From assembly GCA_028694075.1 (NCBI GenBank), contig JAQUUD010000003.1, positions 1-33,892 of the forward strand: a stretch of DNA of 33,892 bases, in the 5' to 3' direction. The translations under genes were made by a program, and so were the position numbers. Source of the DNA: Clostridia bacterium (GTDB taxonomy: Bacteria; Bacillota; Clostridia; Christensenellales; UBA1242). This document shows, one piece after another, positions 9,174 to 19,797 of this stretch. The notes under the pieces are model-generated. The model saw only the letters and a program-made list of their open reading frames with translations. It ran no database searches and was not told where the DNA came from. Numbering within the stretch: position 1 is the stretch's first letter; the number at the start of each line of letters is the position of its first letter.

Positions 9174-9428
9174 ATTCGACCTCCACGCAAAAAAAATAAG
9201 CACACTTTTTCAGTATGCTATTTATATATGCTGTTTTTTGTCGATTTTTGCTTGTACGGTCAAAATATCGGTTCGTTTGCTGAATTTGGCTACAGAATTT
9301 AATGATTTTTTTAAACGAGTTTTATGCAAAGTTCTTTATTTTAAATTTTATAAAAATTTATAAACTTAAAAGTTTTTTTAAAAATTTATTAATATAAAAA
9401 TAATTGCGATAAAGCACACAAAACAAAC

Positions 9429-9525
9429 TTGCCGGCGAAAGAAAATTTTAGCATTCGCTAAAATTTTGGCAAGTGCTTGAAAAGCACTTGCACCGGGCTT
9501 TTCAAGCCCGGACTTTCGCCGGCAA
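9429..9525. repeat. Cloverleaf intergenic element copy 2
   Basis: Outer stem ttgccggcgaaag (9429-9441)/ctttcgccggcaa (9513-9525). Hairpins aaaattttagc-attc-gctaaaatttt (9442-9467), gcaagtgctt-gaa-aagcacttgc (9469-9491), ccgggctt-ttc-aagcccgg (9493-9511). Confidence 0.92.
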
Positions 9526-9634
9526 TTAGAAATTCCAACTTCTCAAAAAATCTTAACTCAATAATTCTATAATCTCAACTAAATTAAAAATCAAATTGAA
9601 AAAATCTGTATTAAAAAAACAATTTAAAAATCAA

Positions 9635-10531
9635 TCAAAATAAATTATTTATGAAATCTACTGACTCAAACAGTTCTAAGTCACCTATTTTCTCACCGAC
9701 ACCCACAAACACAACCGGCAAATTAAATTGCCGAATTATTGCAAGAATAACCCCGCCTTTTGCCGTTCCGTCTAATTTTGTTAAAATCACGCCATCAATC
9801 TTAACATATTCATTAAAATTCTGAATTTGAGCAAGTGCATTCTGCCCGATTGTCGCATCTAAAACAATAAAATTATACTTGTTCGCATCGGCATATTCCC
9901 TGTTTACAATTCGGTCAATTTTACCAAGTTCCTGCATTAAATTAACTTTTGTATGCAGTCTTCCAGCCGTATCAATAATTAAAACATCTGTTTTTTTTGA
10001 TTTTGCACTTATAATCCCGTCATAAACAACTGCTGCCGCATCAGCCCCTTCAGTATGCTTAATAATCTTGACTTTATTTCTATTCGCCCACTCAGCAAGT
10101 TGAGCCGACGCCGCTGCACGAAAAGTATCACCGGCAACCAAACTCACTTCCTTTTTCAAACCTTTAAAATAATGTGCAAGTTTGCCAATGCTTGTTGTCT
10201 TTCCCACACCATTAACGCCAATTATTGTGATAACCGCAGGATATTTTATTTCAAAATTTTCATTTAATGATATACTTTTTGTTAAAATATCTTTAAAAAG
10301 TTGTTTTGCATCATCAGATTTCTTAATTTTTTTTCTGATTATTTCCTGTTTAAACTCATCAATAATCAGCCCACTTGTTTGAACGCCGACATCGCTTGAT
10401 ATTAAAATTTCTTCAAGTTTATCATAAAATTCGCCGTTCAACTCACTTCGTTTAAAAATTTCATTGATTCTTCTTTTAAAAGCATCTCTTGTTTTTGCAA
10501 GTGCTTTAGCTATTTTTTTAAACAGCGCCAT
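9635..10531 (-). CDS. ftsY: Signal recognition particle receptor FtsY
   Basis: GVNGVGKTTSIGKLAHYFK, VAGDTFRAAASAQLAEWA, DTAGRLH, TKLDGTAKGG. Confidence 0.96.
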   Translation of the reverse strand: MALFKKIAKALAKTRDAFKRRINEIFKRSELNGEFYDKLEEILISSDVGVQTSGLIIDEFKQEIIRKKIKKSDDAKQLFKDILTKSISLNENFEIKYPAVITIIGVNGVGKTTSIGKLAHYFKGLKKEVSLVAGDTFRAAASAQLAEWANRNKVKIIKHTEGADAAAVVYDGIISAKSKKTDVLIIDTAGRLHTKVNLMQELGKIDRIVNREYADANKYNFIVLDATIGQNALAQIQNFNEYVKIDGVILTKLDGTAKGGVILAIIRQFNLPVVFVGVGEKIGDLELFESVDFINNLF

Positions 10532-13500
10532 TTAACTGATCCTCCTGACCACCGGCATTAGAAATTGCTTCACTTAATTTAACTGATACAATTCTTGAAA
10601 TGCCTTTTTCTTCCATTGTAACCCCATATAAACTGTCGGCAAGTTCCATTGTTGGCTTCCTATGCGTTATAACAATAAACTGAGTATCATTTGCAAAACG
10701 CCTTAAATATTGTGCAAATCTTTCAACATTTGCTTCATCAAGGGCTGCTTCAATTTCGTCAAGTAAACAGAATGGCATCGGCTTTAATTTTAAAATCGCA
10801 AACAAAATTGCAATTGCAGTCAAGGCTTTTTCGCCACCGCTTAAAAGTGTAATATTCTGCAATCTTTTACCAGGCGGTTCTGCAACAATATCAACTCCGG
10901 CTTCCAAAACATTATCCGAGCCAACAAGTTGCAAATTCGCATTTCCACCACCGAATAATTCCTTAAAAGTTATATTGAAATTTGCATTGATTTTATGGAA
11001 TTCTTCAATGAAGCGCACAGTCATTTCTCCGGCAAGTTCATCAATAATTTTTGTCGTATCTTGCTCGGCTTTTTCAAGGTCATTCACTTGCGCAGACATA
11101 TCTTCAAATCTTTCATAAATAACCTTAATGTCTTCAATAGCGTTAACATTAACATACCCTAGCTTTGCAATTTCTCTTTTAAGTTCACTAATTTGATGTG
11201 ATGCCGAAATAAAATCGAAATCACTTCGTTTGAATTCTAAGCAGGTATTATATGTCAACTCATATTCTTCATAAATGCGTTTTTCTGTTGCTTCAACATC
11301 AGTTTCAAGTTTGTTCAGTTCGGTTTCAATGCGAAATTTTTTGTCATTAATGCGGTTAATATCTTGCATTAACTGTTCTTTTTTCACATCAATTATTTTT
11401 AATTGCTCTTGATATTTTATTTTGTTTTGCTCTAATTTTTCCTGCTCTTTTCTGATTACTTCAAGTTGTTGCTGATTTTCATAACCGATATTTTTCTCTT
11501 GCAATCTTTTGATATTTTCTTGTTCTTTTAATATGTAGGAACTATTATTCTCAATTTGTTGCTTGTTTAGTCGCAAACTTCCTTCTGTTTCTGTTATTTG
11601 CAATTCAATACGCCTAAAATCCTGCTCAATTGCATTAATTTCAGTTCTTATTTCGGCAATTTTAACCGCTTCAGTAATTTGAGTGCTGTTTTTCTTTTGT
11701 TCCAGTTCTTCAATATATTTCTTGTTTTCGTCGAGTTTGTCGGTTAAATTTTTTATAAACGCATTTTTGCTGATAAAATCCGCTTTTGCTTTTTGAATTT
11801 CAGCTAATAAATCAGTTATTTCTCTGCCCCTGCTTATTAAATTAACAGACTGCGATTTTCTTGAACCGCCTGTCATTGCACCCGACGGATTAATAACATC
11901 GCCGTCAAGCGTCACTATTTTGAAAGCGAACTGAGAATTTTTTGCAATTTTTACAGCAATGTCAAGGTTATCAACCAAAACAATTGCACCCAAAAGATTA
12001 TCCACCACGCTTTTTATTCTTTTGTCAAAAGTGATAACTTCGCTTGCAATTCCATGGCAACCAGCAGTTGTCAATGCCAGTCTTCTGTGTTCCAGTTGCA
12101 AATATCTAGGCTTCATTGAATTGACAGGCAAAAAGGTTGCGCGCCCAAATTGATTGCTCTTCAAATAATTTATTAGGCTTTTAGCATTTTCTTCATTTGT
12201 TGTAACAATATTTTGAAGCGCATTGCCAAGTGCAACTTCAATTGCAGTTTCAAATTTTTCCGGCACTTTGATTAAAGACGCTAAAATTCCAATCATTTTA
12301 TCTTTGATAAAACTGTTTTTCTCACTTTCTTTTAATAATTTACGAACGGCATAAGCATAACCTTCAAATTCGGATTGCATTTCAACAAGCAAACGATGTC
12401 TATTTTCATAAACTTGAATTTTAGCATTTAAATTAGATAAATTCTGCTCTTCTTCCTTAATTTGTGATGTTAAATTAATTATACTCAATTTTAATGCGGA
12501 ATAATTATTTAATAAATTTGAAAATTCGCCTGATGCTTCTTCCAGAATTTTAGATTTTTCCAAAAGTTCATCTTTTCGTTTTTCTTTCTGCTCTTTTTCT
12601 GCTTTAAATTTTATTAAACTGTTCTCACCGTTTAATAAATCGAGATTTATTTTTTCATTTTGCGAGTTTAAATTATTGATTCTTTCCTGAAATAATTTTA
12701 TTTCTCCAAGTTGTTTTTCAAGCCCAACCGTTAAGATTAGAATTTCATTGTTTATATTTTTAATTTGCTCATCTAAATTTGTAATTTGTTCCATTGTATC
12801 ATTATTCTTTTGGTTCAAACTTACAATTTCAGTTTGTCTTAAAGATAATTCTTCCAAAACAGCATTCATTTTTGTTGTAATCTGAGATTTTACTTCGCCT
12901 GAATTTTCATATTGATATATGTAGGAATTAATTTCTAGGTCTTTTAAGTTTTGCCTGAAATCTAAATATTTTTTAGCAGTTTCTGCTTGTTTCTTTAAAG
13001 GTCCAAGTTGCCTTTCAATTTCTCCAACTATATCACGCAACCGGCTCAAATTATCCCTTGTTCGTTCCAGTTTACGCTCCGCTTCTTCTTTTCTGGACTT
13101 AAATTTTGCAATTCCCGCCGCTTCTTCAAAAATCTTTCGCCTGAGTTCTGGTTTGCTTGAAATTATTTCTTCAACTTTGCCTTGACCGATTATTGAATAC
13201 CCGTCCCGACCTATTCCAGAATCAAAGAAAAGATTTACAATATCTTTTAATCTACATTGATTTTTATTTATTAAATATTCACTTTCGCCACTGCGATAAA
13301 GTTTTCGCGTAACTGAAAGTTCATCATAATCAATATCAAAAAATCTGTCTGTGTTGTTGAAATAAAGCGTAACTTCACAATATGAAAGGCTTCTCCTTTT
13401 TTCAGTTCCGCTGAAAATAACATCTTGCATTGAATTTCCACGCAAACTTTTGGAACTTTGCTCACCTAAAACCCATCTTATTGCATCGCCTACATTGCTT

Positions 13501-13610
13501 TTTCCGCAACCGTTAGGACCAACGATTGCGGTTACGCCATCATCAAATTTTATTTCTATTTTTTCAGCAAATGACTTAAATCCGAAAAGTTCTATTTTAT
13601 TGAAATTCAT
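10518..13610 (-). CDS. smc: Chromosome segregation protein SMC
   Basis: Walker A GPNGCGKSNVGDAIRWVLGEQ, coiled coils, hinge region, signature LLSGGEKALTAIAILFAIL, Walker B FCLLDEIEAALDEANV. Overlaps the ftsY start. Confidence 0.97.
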   Translation of the reverse strand: MNFNKIELFGFKSFAEKIEIKFDDGVTAIVGPNGCGKSNVGDAIRWVLGEQSSKSLRGNSMQDVIFSGTEKRRSLSYCEVTLYFNNTDRFFDIDYDELSVTRKLYRSGESEYLINKNQCRLKDIVNLFFDSGIGRDGYSIIGQGKVEEIISSKPELRRKIFEEAAGIAKFKSRKEEAERKLERTRDNLSRLRDIVGEIERQLGPLKKQAETAKKYLDFRQNLKDLEINSYIYQYENSGEVKSQITTKMNAVLEELSLRQTEIVSLNQKNNDTMEQITNLDEQIKNINNEILILTVGLEKQLGEIKLFQERINNLNSQNEKINLDLLNGENSLIKFKAEKEQKEKRKDELLEKSKILEEASGEFSNLLNNYSALKLSIINLTSQIKEEEQNLSNLNAKIQVYENRHRLLVEMQSEFEGYAYAVRKLLKESEKNSFIKDKMIGILASLIKVPEKFETAIEVALGNALQNIVTTNEENAKSLINYLKSNQFGRATFLPVNSMKPRYLQLEHRRLALTTAGCHGIASEVITFDKRIKSVVDNLLGAIVLVDNLDIAVKIAKNSQFAFKIVTLDGDVINPSGAMTGGSRKSQSVNLISRGREITDLLAEIQKAKADFISKNAFIKNLTDKLDENKKYIEELEQKKNSTQITEAVKIAEIRTEINAIEQDFRRIELQITETEGSLRLNKQQIENNSSYILKEQENIKRLQEKNIGYENQQQLEVIRKEQEKLEQNKIKYQEQLKIIDVKKEQLMQDINRINDKKFRIETELNKLETDVEATEKRIYEEYELTYNTCLEFKRSDFDFISASHQISELKREIAKLGYVNVNAIEDIKVIYERFEDMSAQVNDLEKAEQDTTKIIDELAGEMTVRFIEEFHKINANFNITFKELFGGGNANLQLVGSDNVLEAGVDIVAEPPGKRLQNITLLSGGEKALTAIAILFAILKLKPMPFCLLDEIEAALDEANVERFAQYLRRFANDTQFIVITHRKPTMELADSLYGVTMEEKGISRIVSVKLSEAISNAGGQEDQLNGAV

Positions 13611-13802
13611 ATAATTCCCTTTAATGTCAAGTTGAATTTTCTTTATTTATTATTTTTTCGCCCACATTATAAGTTAAAAATTATGTTAAAGAGTTAATTT
13701 TTAATTAATATTAATTATTTATTTAAGTTTGTTTTTTATTCGGGTTTTCAGATTACAATCTAAATTTTATTGCTTGATTTTATGTAATACGGCCGGCTTT
13801 TC

Positions 13803-13908
13803 GCCGGTGAAAGCGGGCGGGTTTGCTTTGATAAAAGCAAACCCGTAGCAGTGCCAACGGCACTGCTGAATTTTTTGCCTTGGCAAAAAATTCCCCGCTT
13901 TCACCGGC
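13803..13908. repeat. Cloverleaf intergenic element copy 3
   Basis: Outer stem gccggtgaaagcggg (13803-13817)/cccgctttcaccggc (13894-13908). Hairpins cgggtttgctt..aagcaaacccg (13818-13845), agcagtgcc-aac-ggcactgct (13847-13867), gaattttttgcc-tt-ggcaaaaaattc (13868-13893). Confidence 0.93.
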
Positions 13909-13988
13909 ATTATGTTTTAACCGCATCAGTTGTCAGTATAAATTAATTTTATATAAGCAATTATAACATCTTAAACAATACAATTAAA

Positions 13989-15008
13989 TTAATTTTCTTC
14001 AATTTGCACCGAGCCAACAATTTCTTCAATTTTATCATTAACATTATTTTTTGCAACTTTAATTGCCTGTTTGATTACAATTAAAATTGATTCTGCATCA
14101 CTGTTTCCGTGTGCTTTAAAAATTGGTTTTTTACACCCTAAAAACTGCGAACCGCCATATTGCTTATAATTCATTTTTTCTTTTAGTTTATTAAAAGATT
14201 TTTTCATAAACAAATATCCAATTTTTGAACTTGTTGAGGATTTTATTGCATTTTTCAAATGGTCCATAACAAATAAAAGTGTTCCCTCGATTGACTTCAA
14301 TGTTAAATTTCCTGAAAATCCATCTGCAACCAAAACATCATAATCTCCACTCATACAATCTCGTGCTTCAATATTTCCAACAAAATTGATAGGTAATGTT
14401 TTAAGCAACTTAAAAGTTTCTTTAATCAGCATATTACCCTTTGCATCTTCAACTCCAACATTCAAAAGGGCAACTTTCGGCTTTTCAACATTATATAATG
14501 AACTGTAATAAACAGAACCCATCATTGCAAAATGACAAAGGTTAATTGGCTTACAATCTGCATTTGCACCACAGTCAATAAGTAAAACACCTTTGTTGTC
14601 AATTTTTGTAGGAAGTAAAGGTGCTAAACCTGGTCTAGAAACGCCCTTAAGCCTACCAAGTTTTAAAATCCCGCCGGCCAAAACCGCCCCCGTACTGCCT
14701 GCTGAAATCATTGCATCAATATCATTTCTTTGTTTTAAAGCATCAAGTGCCACAACAATTGAAGAATCAGGCATTGCTTTAATCAATTTAGCAGGATTTT
14801 CATCGTCACAAGAAATCACAGTTTCTGCATTCAAAATTTCAATTTTATTGCCAGTATAATTCAATTTTTTTAAGCAATTTTCTAATTCTTGCTGTTTCCC
14901 CGTAATAATAACAGTCAAATCCTCTATTTCATTTACTGCCTGAACCGAACCTTTAACAATTTCTAGCGGTGCATTATCGCCCCCATAACCATCAATAATT
15001 ATTTTCAC
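13989..15008 (-). CDS. plsX: Phosphate acyltransferase PlsX
   Basis: MKIIIDGYGGDNAPLEIVKG, SAGSTGAVLAGG, LLIDCGANADCKP, VADGFSGN. Confidence 0.96.
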   Translation of the reverse strand: MKIIIDGYGGDNAPLEIVKGSVQAVNEIEDLTVIITGKQQELENCLKKLNYTGNKIEILNAETVISCDDENPAKLIKAMPDSSIVVALDALKQRNDIDAMISAGSTGAVLAGGILKLGRLKGVSRPGLAPLLPTKIDNKGVLLIDCGANADCKPINLCHFAMMGSVYYSSLYNVEKPKVALLNVGVEDAKGNMLIKETFKLLKTLPINFVGNIEARDCMSGDYDVLVADGFSGNLTLKSIEGTLLFVMDHLKNAIKSSTSSKIGYLFMKKSFNKLKEKMNYKQYGGSQFLGCKKPIFKAHGNSDAESILIVIKQAIKVAKNNVNDKIEEIVGSVQIEEN

Positions 15009-15333
15009 AATATTCCCCTTAATTATTATTTTATATTTTTATTTACTATACTCAAATAACTTGATAAATCAATAACTTCTATCAATAAAAATGATAACAT
15101 AATCAAATAAATAAATCAACTCATTTTAAGTTTTACCAATAATGTAGATTTTTATTTTAATAAAAAATATTATTAAAAAAAATTCATTATTCTATAATAA
15201 TTATTTAAAATTTTAAGTTTTAACTGAAAAAATTTAGTTTTGATAAAACAACTTAAATAATAAAAAATAAAAAAATAAATCAAAATAACTCTGATTCATT
15301 TCAATTTTATTTTAAATGTATCTAAAATCTAAA

Positions 15334-15537
15334 TTAAGCGACTTCTTTTTTTTCTTTCTTTTCGGTATCTAAAACTTTTTTACCTTTATAAACTCCGCAT
15401 TTTGGGCAAACTTTATGAGGTTGTTTTAATTCGTGGCAAAATGGACACTCAACAAGTGCCGATAAAGTGATTTTTGAATTAGATGATTTTCTTTTATCTC
15501 TTCTAGCCTTAGAAACCTTATATTTTGGTACTGCCAT
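15334..15537 (-). CDS. rpmF: 50S ribosomal protein L32
   Basis: MAVPKYKVSKARRDKRKSS...CPFCHELKQPHKVCPKCGVYKGKKV. Confidence 0.96.
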   Translation of the reverse strand: MAVPKYKVSKARRDKRKSSNSKITLSALVECPFCHELKQPHKVCPKCGVYKGKKVLDTEKKEKKEVA

Positions 15538-15793
15538 TTTAATTTCTCCTGATTTTCACAAAAATAATTTTATTTTAATTAAGCATTATTAAATCAAATT
15601 TATATAATTTTAAAGAATATGCTTATAAAATTTTGCTTTATAATTTACATTTAACAATAAAATATAAATTTATATTATGCACTCTTATTAGTATAACGAA
15701 ATTATCTCATTTTGTCAAGTTGTTTATTCGTTTTTATCTCTAAATTAAGCAAAAATATAATAATTAATATATAACTCAAACTTTTTTCGCTAT

Positions 15794-16786
15794 TTAATAT
15801 AATTGTGCTTGTATAACCGTTATTGCAATCAACATTACAATTTCATTTATTGAGGCATTTCTTGTTACATCATTAACGGGGCGCGCAAAGCCTTGTGCAA
15901 CAGGTCCGATGCAAGTGTAACCAGCAACACTGTGTAATGCTTTTACAAGCAAACTTCCTGAGTTTATGTCCGGCACAATCAATATATTTGCCTCACCATT
16001 AATTTGACCGATATAATTTTTTGCTTTGCAGGCTTTCTTAGACAATGCAACGTCAATTTGCAATTCTCCATCAGCAACAACTTCCGGATAAGTTTTTTTA
16101 AATAAATCTGTGCCACTTCGCATTTTTGCAATGCTTTCACTTTTGGCACTGCCCTTTGTTGAATATGATAAAAACGCAACTTTTGGCTCGCTATAAAACA
16201 GCATTTTCCAAAAATCTACAGAATTTTTGGCTATTTCAACCAAATTTTCTTTGGTTGGATTTTCAACCAATGCACAATCTGATATTAAAATCGGACGAAC
16301 TTTAAACAAGCCTTTTTTAATAAAAACCAACATACTTGATGACACAAGTTTATTCGGCAAAACTCCTTTGATAAGTTGCAATGCCGGCTTGAATGTTGAC
16401 GCACTGAAACTTTCAGTTCCTGAAACCATACCATCAGCATATCCGTCTTTCACCATCATCGTAGCAAAGTATATAGGGTCTTCAAGCATTTTTTCGCATT
16501 CTTCTTTTGTCACACCCTTTGATTTTCTTAACTCGCATATCTCTTCAATGAATAAATTTCTGAGTTCAGAAGTTTTTGGATTTATTATCTGAATATTTTC
16601 ATCAGCAAGCGCACTATATCTAAGATATAACGCACTTTCATCGCCCAAAAGAATAGCCTTTGCCAATTTTTTTTGTGTTGCAATTCTCACTGCTTCAATT
16701 ATTTTATCGCTAAAACCGGCTTCAGGAAATACGATTGTTTTGACATCTTGTTTTGCCATATTAAAAATTTGTTTTTTAAAACTCAT
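15794..16786 (-). CDS. pta: Phosphate acetyltransferase
   Basis: VFPEAGFSDKIIEAVRIA, DGMVSGTESFSASTFKPALQLI, FLSYSTKGSAKSE, DGELQIDVAL, IGPVAQGFARPVNDVTR. Confidence 0.95.
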   Translation of the reverse strand: MSFKKQIFNMAKQDVKTIVFPEAGFSDKIIEAVRIATQKKLAKAILLGDESALYLRYSALADENIQIINPKTSELRNLFIEEICELRKSKGVTKEECEKMLEDPIYFATMMVKDGYADGMVSGTESFSASTFKPALQLIKGVLPNKLVSSSMLVFIKKGLFKVRPILISDCALVENPTKENLVEIAKNSVDFWKMLFYSEPKVAFLSYSTKGSAKSESIAKMRSGTDLFKKTYPEVVADGELQIDVALSKKACKAKNYIGQINGEANILIVPDINSGSLLVKALHSVAGYTCIGPVAQGFARPVNDVTRNASINEIVMLIAITVIQAQLY

Positions 16787-17161
16787 ATAAACCTCATAAG
16801 TAAATGTTAAAAATATAAAATGCTTTATGTTCTGATTATCAATTTAATTTTCAGTGTAAAAAAATTTTTTTTCAATCAACTCAAATTTAAGTGCAATGAA
16901 TAAACATTGAATTTTTAAATAATTTTTTATATTCAAAACTTATGATAAGAAAAATTTTTATATTTTCACATTATCCGTTTGGATAACTTAAACTTAAACT
17001 TTTGTTAAAACTTAATTATCAAGTATCATTTATAGTATGTGTAGTAATAACTTACTTATTATATATAATATATTAATTAATGTCAAGAGGTATGAAAAAA
17101 GCGTCAATTTTTTTTTAATTATTCTCAAATTTTTAATTTTTTCAACCAATGATTTTTTAAT

Positions 17162-18124
17162 ATGAATAAATTTTATTGGATTATAACTTTTTTTGTCATT
17201 TTTATAGTGATTGCGCTTGCCATTTCTCCGGAAGTTTATTTGGTTGCCTGTTCAAAGGGAATTCTAGTTTGGGCAACAGTTGTTCTTCCGGCAATTTTTC
17301 CATTTCTTTTTTTTACTAAAATTTTAACTGATTTAGGCGTTATGAATGTGTTAGCAACTAAATTTACAATATTTACATCAATTTTTAAAACTCCGCCAAT
17401 TGGTGCATTTGCTTTTTTAACAAGCATTCTTTCGGGGTATCCGGTTGGGGCTAAGGTTGTTAGCGACCTTTATGAAAACGGAAGCATAACCAAAGAAGAT
17501 GCTTTCAAAATAACGACTTTTACTTCAAACTCCGGGCCAATGTTCATTCTCGGCTCGGTTGGCATCGGGCTTTTACTTTCTCGCAGGCTGGGGCTTATTA
17601 TTTTATTTTCCCACATTATCGGAGCAATTTTAAATGGCATTTTATACAGAAATCACAAGGAAAAACCCACCAATATAAGATTTAGCACGCAATCAATTAA
17701 TAACATATCTTTTCAACCGGCAGAATTAATGTGGAATTCAATAATATCAATCCTAATAATCGGCGGTTATATTTGCATTTTTTTTGTATTGATTGAAATG
17801 TTAAATTATTTAAACATCTTGCCACCCATTGCGACTTTTTTCTCTTCGATAACCGGCATTAACAGCGAAATTTTCGTTGCAATTTTTAACGGATTATTTG
17901 AAATAACTCACGGTTGTATTGATATTGCAAATTTACAATTAACCGAATTTACTTCAACAATTTTATGTTGTGGATTGATAACATTTGGTGGGCTTTCAAC
18001 TATGATGCAAGCAATTGTCTTTTTGCAAAAATTTCAAATGCGATTAGGCTTTTTTCTTAAACAAAAATTAACCCATACTATATTTTCAATTTTAATTTGC
18101 ATCATATTTCTTTTAATTTTTTAA
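17162..18124 (+). CDS. ylbJ: Sporulation integral membrane protein YlbJ-like
   Basis: 320 aa polytopic; VLPAIFPFLFF, SGYPVGAKVVSDLYENGSI, TSNSGPMFILGSVG are typical of YlbJ/nucleoside-recognition-domain proteins. Confidence 0.85.
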   Translation: MNKFYWIITFFVIFIVIALAISPEVYLVACSKGILVWATVVLPAIFPFLFFTKILTDLGVMNVLATKFTIFTSIFKTPPIGAFAFLTSILSGYPVGAKVVSDLYENGSITKEDAFKITTFTSNSGPMFILGSVGIGLLLSRRLGLIILFSHIIGAILNGILYRNHKEKPTNIRFSTQSINNISFQPAELMWNSIISILIIGGYICIFFVLIEMLNYLNILPPIATFFSSITGINSEIFVAIFNGLFEITHGCIDIANLQLTEFTSTILCCGLITFGGLSTMMQAIVFLQKFQMRLGFFLKQKLTHTIFSILICIIFLLIF

Positions 18125-18474
18125 ATATTTTTTTATTTAACAATTTAATTAACATTTTTCTACTTACTATTTCGATTTAATTATTAAATTTTTTTAGATA
18201 TAAAATAATTAAATTTTAACATTTATAAATTTACTTCATATTATGATATGAGGGAAAAAACTTTTCCCGTAAGATAAAAAATCTTTATCTTAAAAAACAG
18301 TCTTGCTTTGAAAAATTTAATTATTAAAGGCATTTTAAGTGAAAAATAATAATTCCGAACAAATTGAATTATTAAAAATTTCAAAAGATAAAATTTCTTA
18401 AAATTATTATTAATTTCGAATAAAAGATTTTTAAATAATATTAAATTTAACGCTTTAAAGATTTATAACCTTAG

Positions 18475-18720
18475 TATTAAAATCCAAAGACACCTATTTT
18501 GGTTATGCAATTGACTGTCAAAATTTCTTTTCTGTTAGACAAGTAATTGATTTAACAAAATGAATTAGAAAAATTTACAGTTTATAAAGAAATCCCTTCC
18601 TTTTAAATTGCATTCCTATCAAACGGATTTTGATTAAAGCATAAAAATTAAGTTAGAAAATTGAATTATTCAAAAAGATAAAAATAAAAGATTTTAAGCC
18701 GACAAGTTTATTAATAAACT
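18475..18720 (+). pseudogene. Possible decayed coding remnant, perhaps an integrase-core transposase
   Basis: Discontinuous frames read KDTYFGYAIDCQNFFSVRQVIDLTK*IRKIYSL and, after a frameshift, YQTDFD*SIKIKLEN*IIQKDKN. Faintly like DDE integrase-core text, with multiple stops. Confidence 0.25.
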
Positions 18721-19797
18721 TTAACGCTTTAAGTGATAATCTTTAAAATTATTAACTGAATGTTTGCCTGCTTTGTTGGTTTTTAAACCCAGGTCTAAAC
18801 TAAATTCAATATGGAAAAATTTTAAAATTAATATAATACCGAAAAATCCGATTAGTGGATAACAATAATTAACAATTTTTTCAAAGCCGATAAGGCTGAT
18901 AAGCAGAACGGCACTGCAACAAAGCAGTGGCGTTTTGTTTTTTTGTCCGCTTTTAAAAATTGAATTAACTGTATGCAATGCGGTGAACAGTGAAGTTATT
19001 ATTCCCAAAAACAAAACGAACATAAACAAAATTGGAAAAGGTTCGCCAAGTCTTAAAGTTAAAAGCACAAACGGCATACTCGCGTTCATAACAACAGCCC
19101 CATTAGTTATCAAACAGATTATGCAAATTAATATAACAAAGCAAATGATTGATGTTGCACCAAAACTTACAATCTTAATTTGCCTTTCATTTAAATCTTT
19201 TCCTGCTTGAATTAAAATATAATAAGAAAGAAGCATATTGCCCGCAACATAAATAATAATCGAAACCGGAAGAATATAAGCATTGACCGAACTTGGAATA
19301 TATGATATGTCCGTAACAGGATTAAGCGTTGAATATACAGAATAAATTATCAAAAGTAATATTACAAGCGGGATTAAAATTATATTAATTTTGTAAAGCC
19401 CTTTCAATCCAGTTCTTAAAACAAAGAAACTAATGATAAAAATTATAATATGAAAAACAAATGTCGGCACTTCAATTAAATTCGAACTTAGAACTTCAAC
19501 AGCGCCGGAAAACATTGCAGCAGCATAAATTAAGAAAATAGCAATAATTGTGATATTAAAAAAAATTGAACAATTAATTTGTTTGTTCACATCTAAGATA
19601 TTTTTAAAATGTCTTCTTGAACCGATTATCAGAAATATTTTAAAGCAATAATAAAACAATATAAAAACAATAGGCAAGAAATAAAGGCTTGCATACCCGA
19701 ATTCAGCAAAAAAAAGTGATAGTTCTCTTCCGCTCGCAAAACCTGCCCCGATAATACTGCTTGTAATCAAAAAAACGCACAGACATATTTTTTTCAT
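18721..19797 (-). CDS. YkvI-family (COG3949-like) membrane transporter
   Basis: 358 aa, about 10 TM; ITSSIIGAGFASGRELSLFFAEFG is characteristic. Confidence 0.8.
   Translation of the reverse strand: MKKICLCVFLITSSIIGAGFASGRELSLFFAEFGYASLYFLPIVFILFYYCFKIFLIIGSRRHFKNILDVNKQINCSIFFNITIIAIFLIYAAAMFSGAVEVLSSNLIEVPTFVFHIIIFIISFFVLRTGLKGLYKINIILIPLVILLLIIYSVYSTLNPVTDISYIPSSVNAYILPVSIIIYVAGNMLLSYYILIQAGKDLNERQIKIVSFGATSIICFVILICIICLITNGAVVMNASMPFVLLTLRLGEPFPILFMFVLFLGIITSLFTALHTVNSIFKSGQKNKTPLLCCSAVLLISLIGFEKIVNYCYPLIGFFGIILILKFFHIEFSLDLGLKTNKAGKHSVNNFKDYHLKR

Noticed and set aside
9204-9260. Sigma-E-like -10 (GCATATATAA) upstream of sigK
   Set aside because: Only partial agreement with the consensus and no clear -35; too weak to call.
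9046-9363. + ORF overlapping the sigK N-terminus
   Set aside because: Antisense to sigK, no RBS and no recognisable domain.
14665-14685. cccgccggcc in plsX and ccgccggc in rplJ (near 30022) and in the TauE half gene (near 4456)
   Set aside because: Inside coding sequence without a matching partner arm; chance matches to the element end motif.
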